DNA of 64,000 bases from Vogesella margarita (GTDB lineage: Bacteria > Pseudomonadota > Gammaproteobacteria > Burkholderiales > Chromobacteriaceae). Below are positions 36,931 to 46,172 of the stretch, one piece after another; position 1 is the stretch's first letter; the number at the start of each line of letters is the position of its first letter. The DNA is taken from NCBI RefSeq assembly GCF_028548475.1, contig NZ_JAQQLE010000011.1, positions 89,682 through 153,681 on the forward strand, given 5' to 3'. The translations under genes were made by a program, and so were the position numbers. The notes beneath the pieces are model-generated. The model was not told the DNA's origin. It searched no databases and saw only the letters and a program-made list of their open reading frames with translations.

Positions 36931-38079
36931 ATGGCGCAACGCTGGGACATTTTCTGCACCGTGATCGACAACTACGGCGACATCGGCGTCACCTGGCGCC
37001 TGGCACGGCAGCTGGCGCACGAGTACGGCTTCGCGGTGCGCCTGTGGGTGGACGATCTGGCCAGCTTTGCCCGCATCGCCCCCGGCCTGCAGCCGGCACT
37101 GGCGCAACAATCGCTGGACGGCGTCGACATCCGCCACTGGCCGGCGCAGGACTTTCCGGCCACCGATGCCGCCGACGTGGTGATCGAGGCCTTCGGCTGC
37201 CCGCTGCCGGAGCGCTATCTGGCCGCCATGGTCGGCCGGGCGCGCAAGCCGGTATGGATCAACCTGGAATACCTGTCGGCGGAAGACTGGGTCGCCGGCT
37301 GCCACGGTCTGGCCTCGCCGCATCCGCAGCTGCCGCTGACCAAGCACTTCTTCTTCCCCGGCTTTGGCGACGATACCGGCGGCCTGCTGTGCGAACAGTC
37401 GCTGCCGGCAGAGCGCGACGCGTGGCAGGCCGACGCGGCGGGGCTGGACGCCTACTGGCAAGGCCTGGGCGTGCCGCCGCGCCGCGCCGGCGAGCTGCGC
37501 GTCAGCCTGTTCTGCTACGAGTCCGCCGCCGCACGGCAGTGGCTGGCCAGTTGCGCCGCCGGCAGCCAGCCGCTGCGGCTGCTGGTGCCGCAGGGCAAGG
37601 TGCTGCCGGATGTCGCCGCCGCGCTGGGGCTTGCGCAGCTGCCGCAGGCCGGCGACGTGCTGCAGCGTGGAGCGCTGACGCTGCACGTGCTGCCGCTGAG
37701 CGACCAGCACGGCTACGACCGGCTGCTGTGGTCGTGCGATCTCAATATCGTGCGCGGCGAGGACAGCTTCGTGCGCGCGCAGTGGGCGGCGCGCCCCTTC
37801 CTGTGGCACATCTATCGCCAGGACGAGGACGCGCACCTCGTCAAGCTGGAGGCTTTTTTGCAACGCTACCTGGCGCCGCTGCCGGTGGCGCTGCAACAGG
37901 CGGTGGGCGAGCTGTGGCGCGGCTGGAACCGCGAGCAGGGCGTCAGCGCCAGCTGGCGGCAAGCGCTGGCCCTGCTGCCGGCGTGGCAGGCGCACGCCCG
38001 CGCTTGGCCACAAATGCAACTGGCGCACGGCGACCTTGCCACGCGACTGGTGCAGTTCACTGAAAAGCAGCTACAATAA
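36931..38079 (+). CDS. earP: EF-P arginine rhamnosyltransferase EarP
   Basis: GT-B fold glycosyltransferase (382 residues) that transfers rhamnose from dTDP-L-rhamnose to Arg32 of elongation factor P, activating it for polyproline translation. AAGGAG precedes the start; the family N terminus RWDIFCTVIDNYGDIGVTWRLARQLA is clear, with the catalytic Asp in DNYGDIG, and the C-terminal RGEDSFVRAQWAARPFLWHIY segment that holds the donor. It is followed 57 bases later by its substrate gene efp, the standard pairing. Confidence 0.95.
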   Translation: MAQRWDIFCTVIDNYGDIGVTWRLARQLAHEYGFAVRLWVDDLASFARIAPGLQPALAQQSLDGVDIRHWPAQDFPATDAADVVIEAFGCPLPERYLAAMVGRARKPVWINLEYLSAEDWVAGCHGLASPHPQLPLTKHFFFPGFGDDTGGLLCEQSLPAERDAWQADAAGLDAYWQGLGVPPRRAGELRVSLFCYESAAARQWLASCAAGSQPLRLLVPQGKVLPDVAAALGLAQLPQAGDVLQRGALTLHVLPLSDQHGYDRLLWSCDLNIVRGEDSFVRAQWAARPFLWHIYRQDEDAHLVKLEAFLQRYLAPLPVALQQAVGELWRGWNREQGVSASWRQALALLPAWQAHARAWPQMQLAHGDLATRLVQFTEKQLQ

Positions 38080-38136
38080 CCGGTTTCCAAGGGGATCGGT
38101 TTCCGATTCCGATTCAAGACTTTAGGACTTAAACGC

Positions 38137-38700
38137 ATGAAAACCGCTCAGGAACTCCGCGCAGGTAACGTATTCATGGTCGGCGGCGAGCCGATGGTTG
38201 TACAAAAAGCTGAATTCAGCAAATCCGGCCGCAATGCATCGGTCGTGAAAATGAAGATGAAGAACCTGCTGTCCGGCGCCGGTTCCGAAGCCGTGTATCG
38301 TGCCGACGACAAGTTCGACGTGGTGGTACTGGATCGCAAGGATTGCCAGTACTCCTACTTCGCTGATCCGATGTACGTGTTCATGGACGCCGAGTTCAAC
38401 CAGTACGAAGTCGAAGCCGACAACCTGGGCGAGACCATCAACTACATCGTTGACGGCATGGAAGACGTTTGCCAGGTGACCTTCTACGACGGCAAGGCCA
38501 TCTCCGTGGAACTGCCGACCACCGTGGTTCGCGAAGTGGAATACACCGAGCCGGCCGTCCGTGGCGACACTTCCGGCAAGGTACTGAAGCCGGCACGCCT
38601 GGTAGGCACCACCTTCGAAGTGCAGGTTCCGGCTTTCGTCAACACCGGCGAAAAGATCGAAATCGATACCCGCACCAACGAATTCAAGAAGCGCGCCTGA
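38137..38700 (+). CDS. efp: Elongation factor P, arginine-type
   Basis: Translation factor of 187 residues that rescues ribosomes stalled at consecutive prolines. Three beta-barrel domains, KOW-like first. The tip loop reads KSGRNAS with Arg32, the site rhamnosylated by EarP (encoded just upstream), rather than the lysine of the EpmA/EpmB type. Followed by a strong terminator. Confidence 0.97.
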   Translation: MKTAQELRAGNVFMVGGEPMVVQKAEFSKSGRNASVVKMKMKNLLSGAGSEAVYRADDKFDVVVLDRKDCQYSYFADPMYVFMDAEFNQYEVEADNLGETINYIVDGMEDVCQVTFYDGKAISVELPTTVVREVEYTEPAVRGDTSGKVLKPARLVGTTFEVQVPAFVNTGEKIEIDTRTNEFKKRA

Positions 38701-38720
38701 TTCCCCGGCCCGCAGCAAGC

Positions 38721-38748
38721 AAAAGACCACCGCACGCGGTGGTCTTTT
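38721..38748 (+). terminator. Intrinsic terminator of efp
   Basis: Arms AAAAGACCACCGC and complement around AC, ending in a T-rich run, about 20 bases past efp. Can also serve the minus-strand gene that converges on it. Confidence 0.92.
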
Positions 38749-38764
38749 CTTTTGCCGGCAACAC

Positions 38765-38956
38765 TCAGAACTGCAGCTGCTTGCAGCGCGGACAGCGCAT
38801 CATCATGCCGGCAATGGTGCGCACCTCGACCAGGCCGCGCGCGGAACAGTGCGAACAGACCCGGTCGCGGCCGGGGGTATCGATCAGCTCCGGCTGACGG
38901 ATGCCCCAGCTTTTCGGGGTAATCAGGCGGCGACTGGTGGTGGTTTTGCTGGCCAT
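38765..38956 (-). CDS. Small zinc-ribbon-like protein, unknown function
   Basis: A 63-residue protein with two CxxC pairs (VCSHCSARGL and RCPRCKQLQF) that would bind one zinc. Start 38956 (MASKTTTSRRLITPKS) is chosen for composition; a longer form from 38980 is possible, and neither has a good ribosome site. Similar short zinc-ribbon proteins sit near efp/phoU in related genomes as far as I recall, but no role is known. Confidence 0.65.
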   Translation of the reverse strand: MASKTTTSRRLITPKSWGIRQPELIDTPGRDRVCSHCSARGLVEVRTIAGMMMRCPRCKQLQF

Positions 38957-39028
38957 GGCATTCCAATCCGCATAGATCAAAATAAAAACTTATCGCAAAG
39001 CCATGGCATTTTCAACAATTTCCAGCCG

Positions 39029-40513
39029 TCAGGCCGGGCGCAGCTCCAGCAACATGCCGACGCGGCGCCACTGGCCGACTTCCTGACCGAAGGCGCTGGT
39101 GGTCAGCGGGTTGGTTTCCAGCCAGTCGCCATCGATGGTGATGGCGTAGCCGTTCATGGTCTGCTGCACGTTCTGCACCGCCCGGCCATCAACATCGTTG
39201 CGGCTGCGACAGAACAGTGCGGCCAACCTCAACGCCAGTACCGCGTGCCACAGTTCCGGATCGGCGATCTCGCGCGTCATCTTGCCCATGTCGCCACGGT
39301 GGCCGAGCACGATGGTGGCCAGCTCGCTCTGCTCGCGCCGCGAGAAGCCCGGCATGTCGGCGTTCTGCAGGATGTAGGCGGAATGCTTGTGGTAGGCGGT
39401 GTGCGCGATCGACAGCCCGATCTCGTGCACCTTGGCCGCCCAGTTCAGGCATTTCAGCAGTGGGCCGTCCGGCGCCACCATGCCGTAAAACTGCTCAGCC
39501 AGGCGCAGCACCCGCTCCGCCTGTGCGGTATCGACGTGATAACGGCGCTTGAACTGGGCAATGGTGGAGTCGCGCATGTCCTTCTCCCGCTGTCGACCCA
39601 ACAGGTCGTAGAGCACGCCGTCGCGCAACGCGCCGTCGGTGACGATCATGCGCTCGATGTGCAGGGTCTGGAATACCGCGATCATCACCGCGAGACCGCC
39701 GCAGATCACCGGCGCCCGGTCCGGCTTCAGGCCGTTCAGGTCGATGGCCTTGAACGAGCCGAAGCGCAGCAGCTCCTCGCGCAGGCGCAGCATGCCGCCG
39801 AGGGTGATCTCGCCGCTGGTCCAGTCGTTGATTTCCAGGATGTCGCGCAGCGAGCGCGCGGTGCCGGAGGTGCCGACCGCCAGCTGCCATTCACTCTGCG
39901 GGTAGGCGTGGGTAATGCGCTGGATCTCGCTAGCGGCAGCCAGCTCGGCGTCGCGGAACGCGGCCTTGCTGATCTTGCCGCCGGGGAAATAGCGCAGGCT
40001 GTAGGTGACGCAGCCCAGTGGCAGGCTCTCGGTCACGTGAGCCTTGTACTGGCTGCCGATGATGAACTCGGTGGAGCCGCCACCGATGTCGACCACCAGC
40101 CGGCGCTCCCGGGTGGCCGGCAGGCTGTGTGCGGCGCCCAGGTAGATCAGGCGCGCTTCCTCGCGCCCGGCAATGATCTCGATCGGGAAGCCCAGCAACC
40201 GTTCGGCTTCGCTGATGAAGGCCGGCGCGTTTTTGGCCACGCGCAGGGTGTTGGTGCCGACGATGCGCACCTGGCGCGGCTCGAAGCCGCGCAGCCGCTC
40301 GCCAAAGCGCGCCATGCAGGCCAGCGCGCGATCGATGGTGTCCTGCTCCAGCAGTTTGTCTTCGGTGAGGCCCCCGCCCAGACGGACGGTTTCCTTCAGT
40401 ACATCCAGCGGGTACAGCTGGTCATCCACCACGCGCGACACTTGCAGCCGGAAGCTGTTGGAGCCGAGGTCGACGGTGGCCAATACATCGTAGGGGGGCG
40501 TGGTACTGTTCAA
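39029..40513 (-). CDS. ppx: Exopolyphosphatase / guanosine pentaphosphate phosphatase
   Basis: Ppx/GppA-family enzyme of 494 residues that removes terminal phosphates from polyphosphate (and pppGpp in some). The ASKHA phosphate loops DLGSNSFRLQV and DIGGGSTEF are intact, followed by an HD-like C-terminal domain. The start is a TTG with AAGGGG 6 bases upstream. It lies downstream of phoU, separated by an intrinsic terminator, a common phosphate-metabolism pairing. Confidence 0.92.
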   Translation of the reverse strand: MNSTTPPYDVLATVDLGSNSFRLQVSRVVDDQLYPLDVLKETVRLGGGLTEDKLLEQDTIDRALACMARFGERLRGFEPRQVRIVGTNTLRVAKNAPAFISEAERLLGFPIEIIAGREEARLIYLGAAHSLPATRERRLVVDIGGGSTEFIIGSQYKAHVTESLPLGCVTYSLRYFPGGKISKAAFRDAELAAASEIQRITHAYPQSEWQLAVGTSGTARSLRDILEINDWTSGEITLGGMLRLREELLRFGSFKAIDLNGLKPDRAPVICGGLAVMIAVFQTLHIERMIVTDGALRDGVLYDLLGRQREKDMRDSTIAQFKRRYHVDTAQAERVLRLAEQFYGMVAPDGPLLKCLNWAAKVHEIGLSIAHTAYHKHSAYILQNADMPGFSRREQSELATIVLGHRGDMGKMTREIADPELWHAVLALRLAALFCRSRNDVDGRAVQNVQQTMNGYAITIDGDWLETNPLTTSAFGQEVGQWRRVGMLLELRPA

Positions 40514-40549
40514 GAATCACCCCTTCTTGGAAACGGGTTGGAAAATGAA

Positions 40550-40577
40550 AAAACGGCGGTAACCGATGTTACCGCCG
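40550..40577 (-). terminator. Intrinsic terminator of phoU
   Basis: Arms CGGCGGTAAC and GTTACCGCCG around CGAT, followed on the minus strand by a run of six U, between phoU and ppx. Confidence 0.9.
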
Positions 40578-40600
40578 CCTCCGGAGTACTGCACGCAAAA

Positions 40601-41314
40601 TCAGGCCGGATCTTGCGTCTGGGTCTCGCGCTTCTTGTCTTCCAGCGAGGTATGACGGATGTCCTTGCCCTTCACCAGATACACCACGTACTCGGAAATG
40701 TTCTTGGCGTGGTCGCCGATGCGCTCGATCGCCTTGCAGATGAACAGGGTATCGATCGACAGCGTGATGGTGCGCGGATCTTCCATCATGTAGGTGATCT
40801 GCGAACGCAGCTCGGACGCGTAGTCCTCGTCCAGCATCATGTCTTCTTCGGCCAGTTCCACCGCGGCGGTGGTATCGAGGCGGGCAAACGCGTCCAGCGC
40901 GCGGTGCAGCATCGCCAGCGCCGACTTGGCCATCTTGTCGGCCTCGCGGAAGCGCGGCGTCGGATAGCGCGACGACTGGTACAGCGAGCGGCCGACACGG
41001 GCGACCTTCTGTGCCTCGTCGCCGATACGCTCCAGGTCGGTAATGGTCTTGATCACCGTGATCACCATGCGCAGGTCGCTGGCGGCCGGCTGGCGGCGGG
41101 CGATGATGTGCTGGCAGTCCTCGTCGATCGCCACTTCGAAGGCGTTGACCTTGGCGTCGTCGGCGATCACGCGGTCGAGACGATCCACATCCCCGTCCTG
41201 CAACGCCTCCATCGCGGCGCGGATTTGCTGCTCGACCAGTCCCCCCATCTGCAGCACGCGGGTGCGGATATTTTCGAGCTCCATATCAAACTGCTTGGAA
41301 ATGTGATCAGGCAT
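40601..41314 (-). CDS. phoU: Phosphate-signalling regulator PhoU
   Basis: Cytoplasmic all-helical protein (237 residues) with two PhoU repeats; each carries the metal-binding (E/D)xxxD motif (e.g. ERIGDEAQKVARV and ERIGDHAKNISEYV). PhoU damps the PhoR-PhoB phosphate response and gates Pst. No pst genes are in the window; ppx follows. Confidence 0.96.
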   Translation of the reverse strand: MPDHISKQFDMELENIRTRVLQMGGLVEQQIRAAMEALQDGDVDRLDRVIADDAKVNAFEVAIDEDCQHIIARRQPAASDLRMVITVIKTITDLERIGDEAQKVARVGRSLYQSSRYPTPRFREADKMAKSALAMLHRALDAFARLDTTAAVELAEEDMMLDEDYASELRSQITYMMEDPRTITLSIDTLFICKAIERIGDHAKNISEYVVYLVKGKDIRHTSLEDKKRETQTQDPA

Positions 41315-41404
41315 GAGCGACCTCGTTGGTTTTCGGCTTCAAGCGCGCCATGATAGACGCGCAACATGACAGTTCTGTTGCAGCAAGATGGACGGTAACG
41401 CAGT

Positions 41405-41430
41405 GCTTGCGGCCAACGTTGGCCGCAAGC
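41405..41430. repeat. Perfect 26-base palindrome from two fused GTTGGCCGC words
   Basis: Arms GCTTGCGGCCAAC and complement with no loop at all, between the rpiA stop and phoU start. Acts as a terminator by position, though a loopless palindrome must open a few bases to form a hairpin. Confidence 0.7.
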
Positions 41431-41440
41431 GTGGCCGGAC

Positions 41441-42103
41441 TTAGCTGAATTCCTTCACGCCGTCGGCCGTCCCCAGCAGCAGCACGTCGGCCCGGCGCGC
41501 GGCGAACAGGCCGTTGGTGACCACGCCGACGATCTGGTTGATCTGCTGCTCCAGCTTCACCGGCTCGGCGATCTGCAGGCCGTGCACGTCGAGGATGATG
41601 TTGCCGTTATCGGTGGTCACGCCCATGCGCCACTCCGGATGGCCGCCGAGCTTGACGATCTCGCGCGCCACGTGGCTGCGCGCCATCGGGATCACCTCCA
41701 CCGGCAGCGGGAAGGCACCCAGCACTGACACATACTTGCTCTCGTCGGCGATGCAGATGAACTGCTGCGCCACCGCGGCGATGATCTTCTCGCGCGTCAG
41801 CGCCGCGCCGCCGCCCTTGATCATGTGCAGGTGATGATTGACCTCGTCGGCGCCGTCGATATACACCGGCAGCTCGTCCGGGCCGACGCTGTTGAGGTCC
41901 AGCACCGGAATGCCGATCGCCTTCAGGCGCTCGGTACTGGCCACCGAACTGGACACCGCGCCCTTGATGCGGCCTTTGATCTTGGCCAGTTCGTCGATGA
42001 AGAAATTGACGGTGCTACCGGTGCCGACGCCGACGATGCAGTCATCCGGCACGAATTTGATGGCCTGTTGTGCCACCAGCTGTTTCAGTTGATTCTGGTC
42101 CAT
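41441..42103 (-). CDS. rpiA: Ribose-5-phosphate isomerase A
   Basis: Pentose-phosphate-pathway isomerase (220 residues) interconverting ribose-5-phosphate and ribulose-5-phosphate. Motifs [37 protein letters not shown] and GKxP-type loops are typical. The start at 42103 has CGGAG upstream; the open frame extends to 42304 into ispF in another frame and is rejected. Confidence 0.95.
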   Translation of the reverse strand: MDQNQLKQLVAQQAIKFVPDDCIVGVGTGSTVNFFIDELAKIKGRIKGAVSSSVASTERLKAIGIPVLDLNSVGPDELPVYIDGADEVNHHLHMIKGGGAALTREKIIAAVAQQFICIADESKYVSVLGAFPLPVEVIPMARSHVAREIVKLGGHPEWRMGVTTDNGNIILDVHGLQIAEPVKLEQQINQIVGVVTNGLFAARRADVLLLGTADGVKEFS

Positions 42104-42125
42104 GAGTGTTCTCCGGAATGAGGAA

Positions 42126-42608
42126 TTATTGCGGCACCAGCAGGCACACCGCCTGCGTTTCGATCGCCTCCGCACGGCCGAGGTAGCCGAGCTTTTCATT
42201 GGTCTTGCCCTTGACGTTGACACAGGCCACGTCAATGTCCAGCAGCGCGGCGATGCGGGCGCGGATGGTGTCGATGTGCGGCGCCAGCTTCGGCGCCTGC
42301 GCAATGATGGTGCTGTCCACGTTCACCAGCTGCCAGCCGGCGGCACGCACGCGGCGCATCGCCTCCTGCAGCAGCACGCCGCTGTCGGCGCCCTTGAACG
42401 CGGCATCGGTATCCGGGAAGTGCCGACCGATGTCGCCCAGCGCCGCCGCGCCCAGCACCGCGTCGGTGATGGCGTGCAGCAAGGCGTCGGCATCGGAGTG
42501 GCCGAGCAGGCCCTTGTCGTGCGGGATGTGTACCCCGCCCAGCATCAGCGGGCGGCCTTCGACCAGACGGTGCACGTCGTAGCCCTGGCCGATACGGAAT
42601 GGCGTCAT
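42126..42608 (-). CDS. ispF: 2-C-methyl-D-erythritol 2,4-cyclodiphosphate synthase
   Basis: Non-mevalonate isoprenoid pathway enzyme (160 residues). Metal ligands lie in GYDVHRL (D11, H13) and the [33 protein letters not shown] region. Only 4 bases separate it from ispD upstream, its usual operon partner. Confidence 0.96.
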   Translation of the reverse strand: MTPFRIGQGYDVHRLVEGRPLMLGGVHIPHDKGLLGHSDADALLHAITDAVLGAAALGDIGRHFPDTDAAFKGADSGVLLQEAMRRVRAAGWQLVNVDSTIIAQAPKLAPHIDTIRARIAALLDIDVACVNVKGKTNEKLGYLGRAEAIETQAVCLLVPQ

Positions 42609-42612
42609 CTGC

Positions 42613-43296
42613 TTATCCTTTGCGTGCCGCGAGGATGGCGCCGGCCAGCGCCAGATCCTGCGGCCACGTCACTTTGAAGTTCTGGGCCTCGCCCTCCACC
42701 AGCCGCGGCGCATGGCCCAGCAGCTCGATGGCGGAGGCTTCGTCGGTAATCGCAGGGTTGGCCGCATCCTGCAGCGCCTCGACCAAGAGGCCGGCGCGGA
42801 ACATCTGCGGCGTCTGCGCCAGCCACAGGCCGTCGCGCGGCACGGTGGCGGCGACGCGGCCCTGCGGGCTGGCCCGCTTGACGGTATCGGCCACCGGCTG
42901 CGCCAGCAGGCCGCCGACCGCGTCGTCCTGCAGGCTGTCGATCAGGCGCTGCAGCGCGCTGTCGCTCAAGCAGCAGCGCGCCGCGTCGTGTACCAGCACC
43001 CAGTCGTCGGCGTCGGCCGCCAGCGCCGCCAGGCCGCCGGCCACGCTCTCGGCGCGGCTGGGGCCGCCAACGCGCAGCACTTCCAGCTTGGGCTGCAGCC
43101 AGTCAAAGCTGTCGAACCACTCGTCGCCGGACGAGATCACCACCGCCACGCGGCTGATCGCCGCATTGCGGCACAGCACGTCCAGCGTGTGCGCCAAGAG
43201 CGGCCGGCCGGCCAGCGGCAGGTACTGTTTCGGGGTGGCGGCACCAAAGCGGCTGCCGTGACCGGCAGCCGGCACCAGCGCGATGCAGGCGCTCAT
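42613..43296 (-). CDS. ispD: 2-C-methyl-D-erythritol 4-phosphate cytidylyltransferase
   Basis: Isoprenoid-pathway cytidylyltransferase of 227 residues. The nucleotide-binding N terminus [19 protein letters not shown] and the VLVHDAARC and [11 protein letters not shown] motifs are intact. The start overlaps the dnaQ stop (ATGA), so the two are translationally coupled; a much longer open frame upstream lies inside dnaQ and is rejected. Confidence 0.95.
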   Translation of the reverse strand: MSACIALVPAAGHGSRFGAATPKQYLPLAGRPLLAHTLDVLCRNAAISRVAVVISSGDEWFDSFDWLQPKLEVLRVGGPSRAESVAGGLAALAADADDWVLVHDAARCCLSDSALQRLIDSLQDDAVGGLLAQPVADTVKRASPQGRVAATVPRDGLWLAQTPQMFRAGLLVEALQDAANPAITDEASAIELLGHAPRLVEGEAQNFKVTWPQDLALAGAILAARKG

Positions 43297-44015
43297 GATT
43301 GCACCGGCGCCGGGCTCTCGATGCTGCGCCACAGGCAGCTGCCCTTCACCGTCTTGTCGAGCAGGTCGAGGTACTCCTGGTGCGCGGCCAGCTCCTCCGC
43401 CGTCGGCGCCAGCACCGTCAGCGGCTTGCGCTCGAACGCGAGGTTCAGCCCGGTGCCGCCCTCCCCCTCGCCCGGCCCGGCGTCCATCATCAGGCTTTCC
43501 TGACCACGGGTCATCCACAGGTAGACCTCGGCCAGCAGCTCGCAGTCGATCAGCGCGCCGTGCAGGGTCCGGTTGCTGCGGTCGATCTCGAAGCGGTCGC
43601 ACAAGGCGTCCAGGCTGTTGCGCTTGCCGGGAAAGGTGTCGCGCGCCATGCGCAGGGTGTCGGTAACCGCCGCGCACAGCTTGTCCACCGGCGCGATGCC
43701 CAGGCGGGCAAATTCGGCATTGAGGAAGCCGACGTCAAACGGCGCGTTGTGGATGATCAGCTCGGCGCCGCTGATGAAGTCCACCAGCTCGTCGGCGACG
43801 GCGTGGAACTTCGGCTTGTCGGCGAGAAAATCCAGCGAGATGCCGTGCACGCGCTCGGCGTCGGGGTCGATCTCGCGCTCGGGGTGCATGTACAGGTGCA
43901 GGTGGCGACCGGTCAGCTTGCGGTCCACCATTTCCAGGCCGGCAAACTCGATGATGCGGTGGCCCTGGCTCGGCTCCAGGCCGGTGGTCTCGGTATCAAG
44001 AATGATTTGGCGCAT
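43293..44015 (-). CDS. dnaQ: DNA polymerase III epsilon subunit (proofreading exonuclease)
   Basis: DEDDh 3'-5' exonuclease of 240 residues. Exo I DTETTGLEP (D7, E9), Exo II HNAPFDVGFLN and Exo III (H ... D in LHGALIDCELLAEVY) are present, followed by the C-terminal alpha-subunit-binding tail. Lies between rnhA and ispD on the same strand; dnaQ-rnhA adjacency is conserved in proteobacteria. Confidence 0.95.
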   Translation of the reverse strand: MRQIILDTETTGLEPSQGHRIIEFAGLEMVDRKLTGRHLHLYMHPEREIDPDAERVHGISLDFLADKPKFHAVADELVDFISGAELIIHNAPFDVGFLNAEFARLGIAPVDKLCAAVTDTLRMARDTFPGKRNSLDALCDRFEIDRSNRTLHGALIDCELLAEVYLWMTRGQESLMMDAGPGEGEGGTGLNLAFERKPLTVLAPTAEELAAHQEYLDLLDKTVKGSCLWRSIESPAPVQS

Positions 44016-44036
44016 GATGGTATCGGATGGGGTTCA

Positions 44037-44049
44037 AGGTTGGCCGCAA
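44037..44049 (+). repeat. Intergenic AAGGTTGGCCGCA word between rnhA and dnaQ
   Basis: Single full copy in the 46-base gap; no inverse partner. Confidence 0.65.
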
Positions 44050-44061
44050 GCGGACAGACGG

Positions 44062-44505
44062 CTAGCGGCGCAGGCTGTCGACGCCGGCATTGGCCAGCTG
44101 GTCGGCGCGCTCGTTGAATTCATGGCCGGCATGGCCCTTGACCCAGCGCCACTCAACCTGGTGGTTGTTGCGCAGCGCATCCAGCTGCTGCCACAGGTCG
44201 GCGTTCTTCACCGGCTCCTTGCTGGCGGTCTTCCAGCCGCGCGCCTTCCAGCCGTGGATCCACTCGGAGATGCCTTTTTGCACGTACTGCGAGTCGGTGT
44301 ACACCACGATACGGCAGCTGCGCTTCAGCGTTTCCAGTCCGCGGATCACCGCCAGCAGTTCCATGCGGTTGTTGGTGGTGCCGGCTTCGCCGCCGAACAT
44401 TTCCTTTTCCTGCCCCTTGTAGCGCAGCAGCACGCCCCAGCCACCGGGGCCGGGGTTGCCCTTGCAGGCGCCATCAGGGTAAATCTCGACGATCTCGTCA
44501 GTCAT
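44062..44505 (-). CDS. rnhA: Ribonuclease HI
   Basis: Degrades RNA in RNA-DNA hybrids (147 residues). Catalytic residues D11 ([11 protein letters not shown]), E49 (NNRMELLAV), D71 (YTDSQYV) and the later His/Asp in [14 protein letters not shown] are present. The start overlaps the stop of the methyltransferase gene by 8 bases. Confidence 0.97.
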   Translation of the reverse strand: MTDEIVEIYPDGACKGNPGPGGWGVLLRYKGQEKEMFGGEAGTTNNRMELLAVIRGLETLKRSCRIVVYTDSQYVQKGISEWIHGWKARGWKTASKEPVKNADLWQQLDALRNNHQVEWRWVKGHAGHEFNERADQLANAGVDSLRR

Positions 44506-45259
44506 GCAATGTCTCGTTATCAGAGCTACGGGTAAGCGGGTTGCGGTCGTTGCCGCCGGCGACCAGCATCGCCCGGGCCGGCTTGGCCGGTGCCCAGCGC
44601 GGCGTGATCAGGCGCAGCCCGCGCTGGCGCTTGACGGCGACGACGCCATAGACGCCGGCGGCCAGCGGCCAGCAGCGCGCGCCGGTGCTTTCCATGAACT
44701 GCCAGCGCGCCAGCCAGTCCTTGCGCGCCAAAGGCGGCGAGTATGCCATGAATGAGGTGGCCTCGTGCTCCAGCTCCAGCAATTTCAGCCAGTCGCGGAT
44801 GCGCGGCAGCGACACGAAGTTGCCGCGCCACGGGTTGTCTTCCCGCCCCTGCAGCAGGCGGCGCACGCCCCACAGCGACGCCGGGTTGAAGCCGGTGACG
44901 ATCAGCCGCCCTTCCGGCACCAGCACCCGCTCCGCCTCGCGCAGCACCTGGTGCGGCAGGCTGGTAAAATCCAGACCGTGCGGCAGAATGACCAGATCCA
45001 GGCTCTTGCTGTCGAAGGGCAAAAAGGCCGGATCGCAGACCACGCCCGGCTCGCCGCAGGCCGCCGCCAGCCCCTTCCACGGGATACGGTTCATGGCGAG
45101 GAAATCGTGCTGGCACAGGCCGATCTGCAGCGCGCGAAAACCGAACACGTCGGCCACCGCGCTGTCGAAGAAAGCCTGTTCCTGCGCCAGCAGGTATTGT
45201 CCCAGTTCGGCGCTGGCCAGCCAGTCAGCGAACTCTTCCATCATTGCAGGATCATTCAT
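44498..45259 (-). CDS. SAM-dependent methyltransferase (class I), substrate unknown
   Basis: About 253 residues with a Rossmann methyltransferase core: a motif-I-like segment replaced by [12 protein letters not shown], then [18 protein letters not shown] and [14 protein letters not shown], the Methyltransf_11 pattern. Orthologues commonly sit between gloB and rnhA in beta- and gammaproteobacteria. The start may be 45259, whose ATG overlaps the divergent gloB ATG, or 45244 (MMEEF), 15 bases later; neither has a clear ribosome site. Confidence 0.82.
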   Translation of the reverse strand: MNDPAMMEEFADWLASAELGQYLLAQEQAFFDSAVADVFGFRALQIGLCQHDFLAMNRIPWKGLAAACGEPGVVCDPAFLPFDSKSLDLVILPHGLDFTSLPHQVLREAERVLVPEGRLIVTGFNPASLWGVRRLLQGREDNPWRGNFVSLPRIRDWLKLLELEHEATSFMAYSPPLARKDWLARWQFMESTGARCWPLAAGVYGVVAVKRQRGLRLITPRWAPAKPARAMLVAGGNDRNPLTRSSDNETLHD

Positions 45260-46031
45260 GGCCGACATTGTACGCATTACCCCACTCAAGGCGTTCTCTG
45301 ATAATTATATCTGGGTTTTGCACGACGACCGCGCCGCGATCGTGGTCGACCCGGGTGACGCCGCCCCGGTGCAGCAGTTTCTGGCGCAGGCGCAACTGGC
45401 GCTGCAAGCGATCTGGATCACCCACCACCACCACGACCATATCGGCGGCCTGCCGGCACTGCACGCGCAGTGGCCGGACTGTCCGGTGTACGGCCCGGCC
45501 GGGGTCAGCGGCGTCAGCGTGCCGGTGATGGAAGGCAGCCAGCTGCCGGCACTGGGTCTCGCCTGCCAGGTCTACGAAGTCCCCGGCCACACCGCCAACC
45601 ATCTGGCATTTCATTGCGGCCAGCACCTGTTTTGCGGCGACACCCTGTTTGCCGCCGGCTGTGGCCGCGTATTTGACGGCAGCATAGAAAGCCTGCACGC
45701 CTCGCTGCAAAGGTTGGCCGCATTGCCGCCGCAGACGCTGTGCTATCCGGCCCACGAGTACACGCTGGCTAATCTACAATTTGCATTGGCACTGGAGCCG
45801 GACAATCCGGCGCTGCAGCAGCGCTGGCAACGCGACAGCGCGCGGCGCGAACAGGACTTGCCGACGCTGCCCTGCCTGCTGGCGGACGAGCTGCAGCACA
45901 ACCCGTTCCTGCGTTGCGGCGAAGCCGGCATCCGCCGCGCCGCGCATCACCATCAGCCGGACGGCGGCAACGACGTGCTGGGCGTGTTTGCCACCCTGCG
46001 GCAGTGGAAAAATGACTTCCGCGTCAGCTGA
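45258..46031 (+). CDS. gloB: Hydroxyacylglutathione hydrolase (glyoxalase II)
   Basis: Second enzyme of methylglyoxal detoxification; hydrolyses S-lactoylglutathione to D-lactate. Binuclear metal site from THHHHDHIGG plus downstream His (PGHTANHLAFH) and Asp (FCGDTLF), then a family C-terminal domain (PAHEYTLANLQFALALEPDN). AGGA is 7 bases before the start, which overlaps the divergent methyltransferase start. One full GTTGGCCGC word is inside (45713). Confidence 0.95.
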   Translation: MADIVRITPLKAFSDNYIWVLHDDRAAIVVDPGDAAPVQQFLAQAQLALQAIWITHHHHDHIGGLPALHAQWPDCPVYGPAGVSGVSVPVMEGSQLPALGLACQVYEVPGHTANHLAFHCGQHLFCGDTLFAAGCGRVFDGSIESLHASLQRLAALPPQTLCYPAHEYTLANLQFALALEPDNPALQQRWQRDSARREQDLPTLPCLLADELQHNPFLRCGEAGIRRAAHHHQPDGGNDVLGVFATLRQWKNDFRVS

Positions 46032-46172
46032 ATGGCCGTGGCTTGCCCGACAGATAGTTTTGTCGTGAAAGACACAAAAATTTAGAAATTAAATGAACAA
46101 CATAGGGCTTCACAATTGACGTTGCAGGCGGGCGTGGTAGCATCGCCCGATATGCTCCAACAGGCCGTTGCC

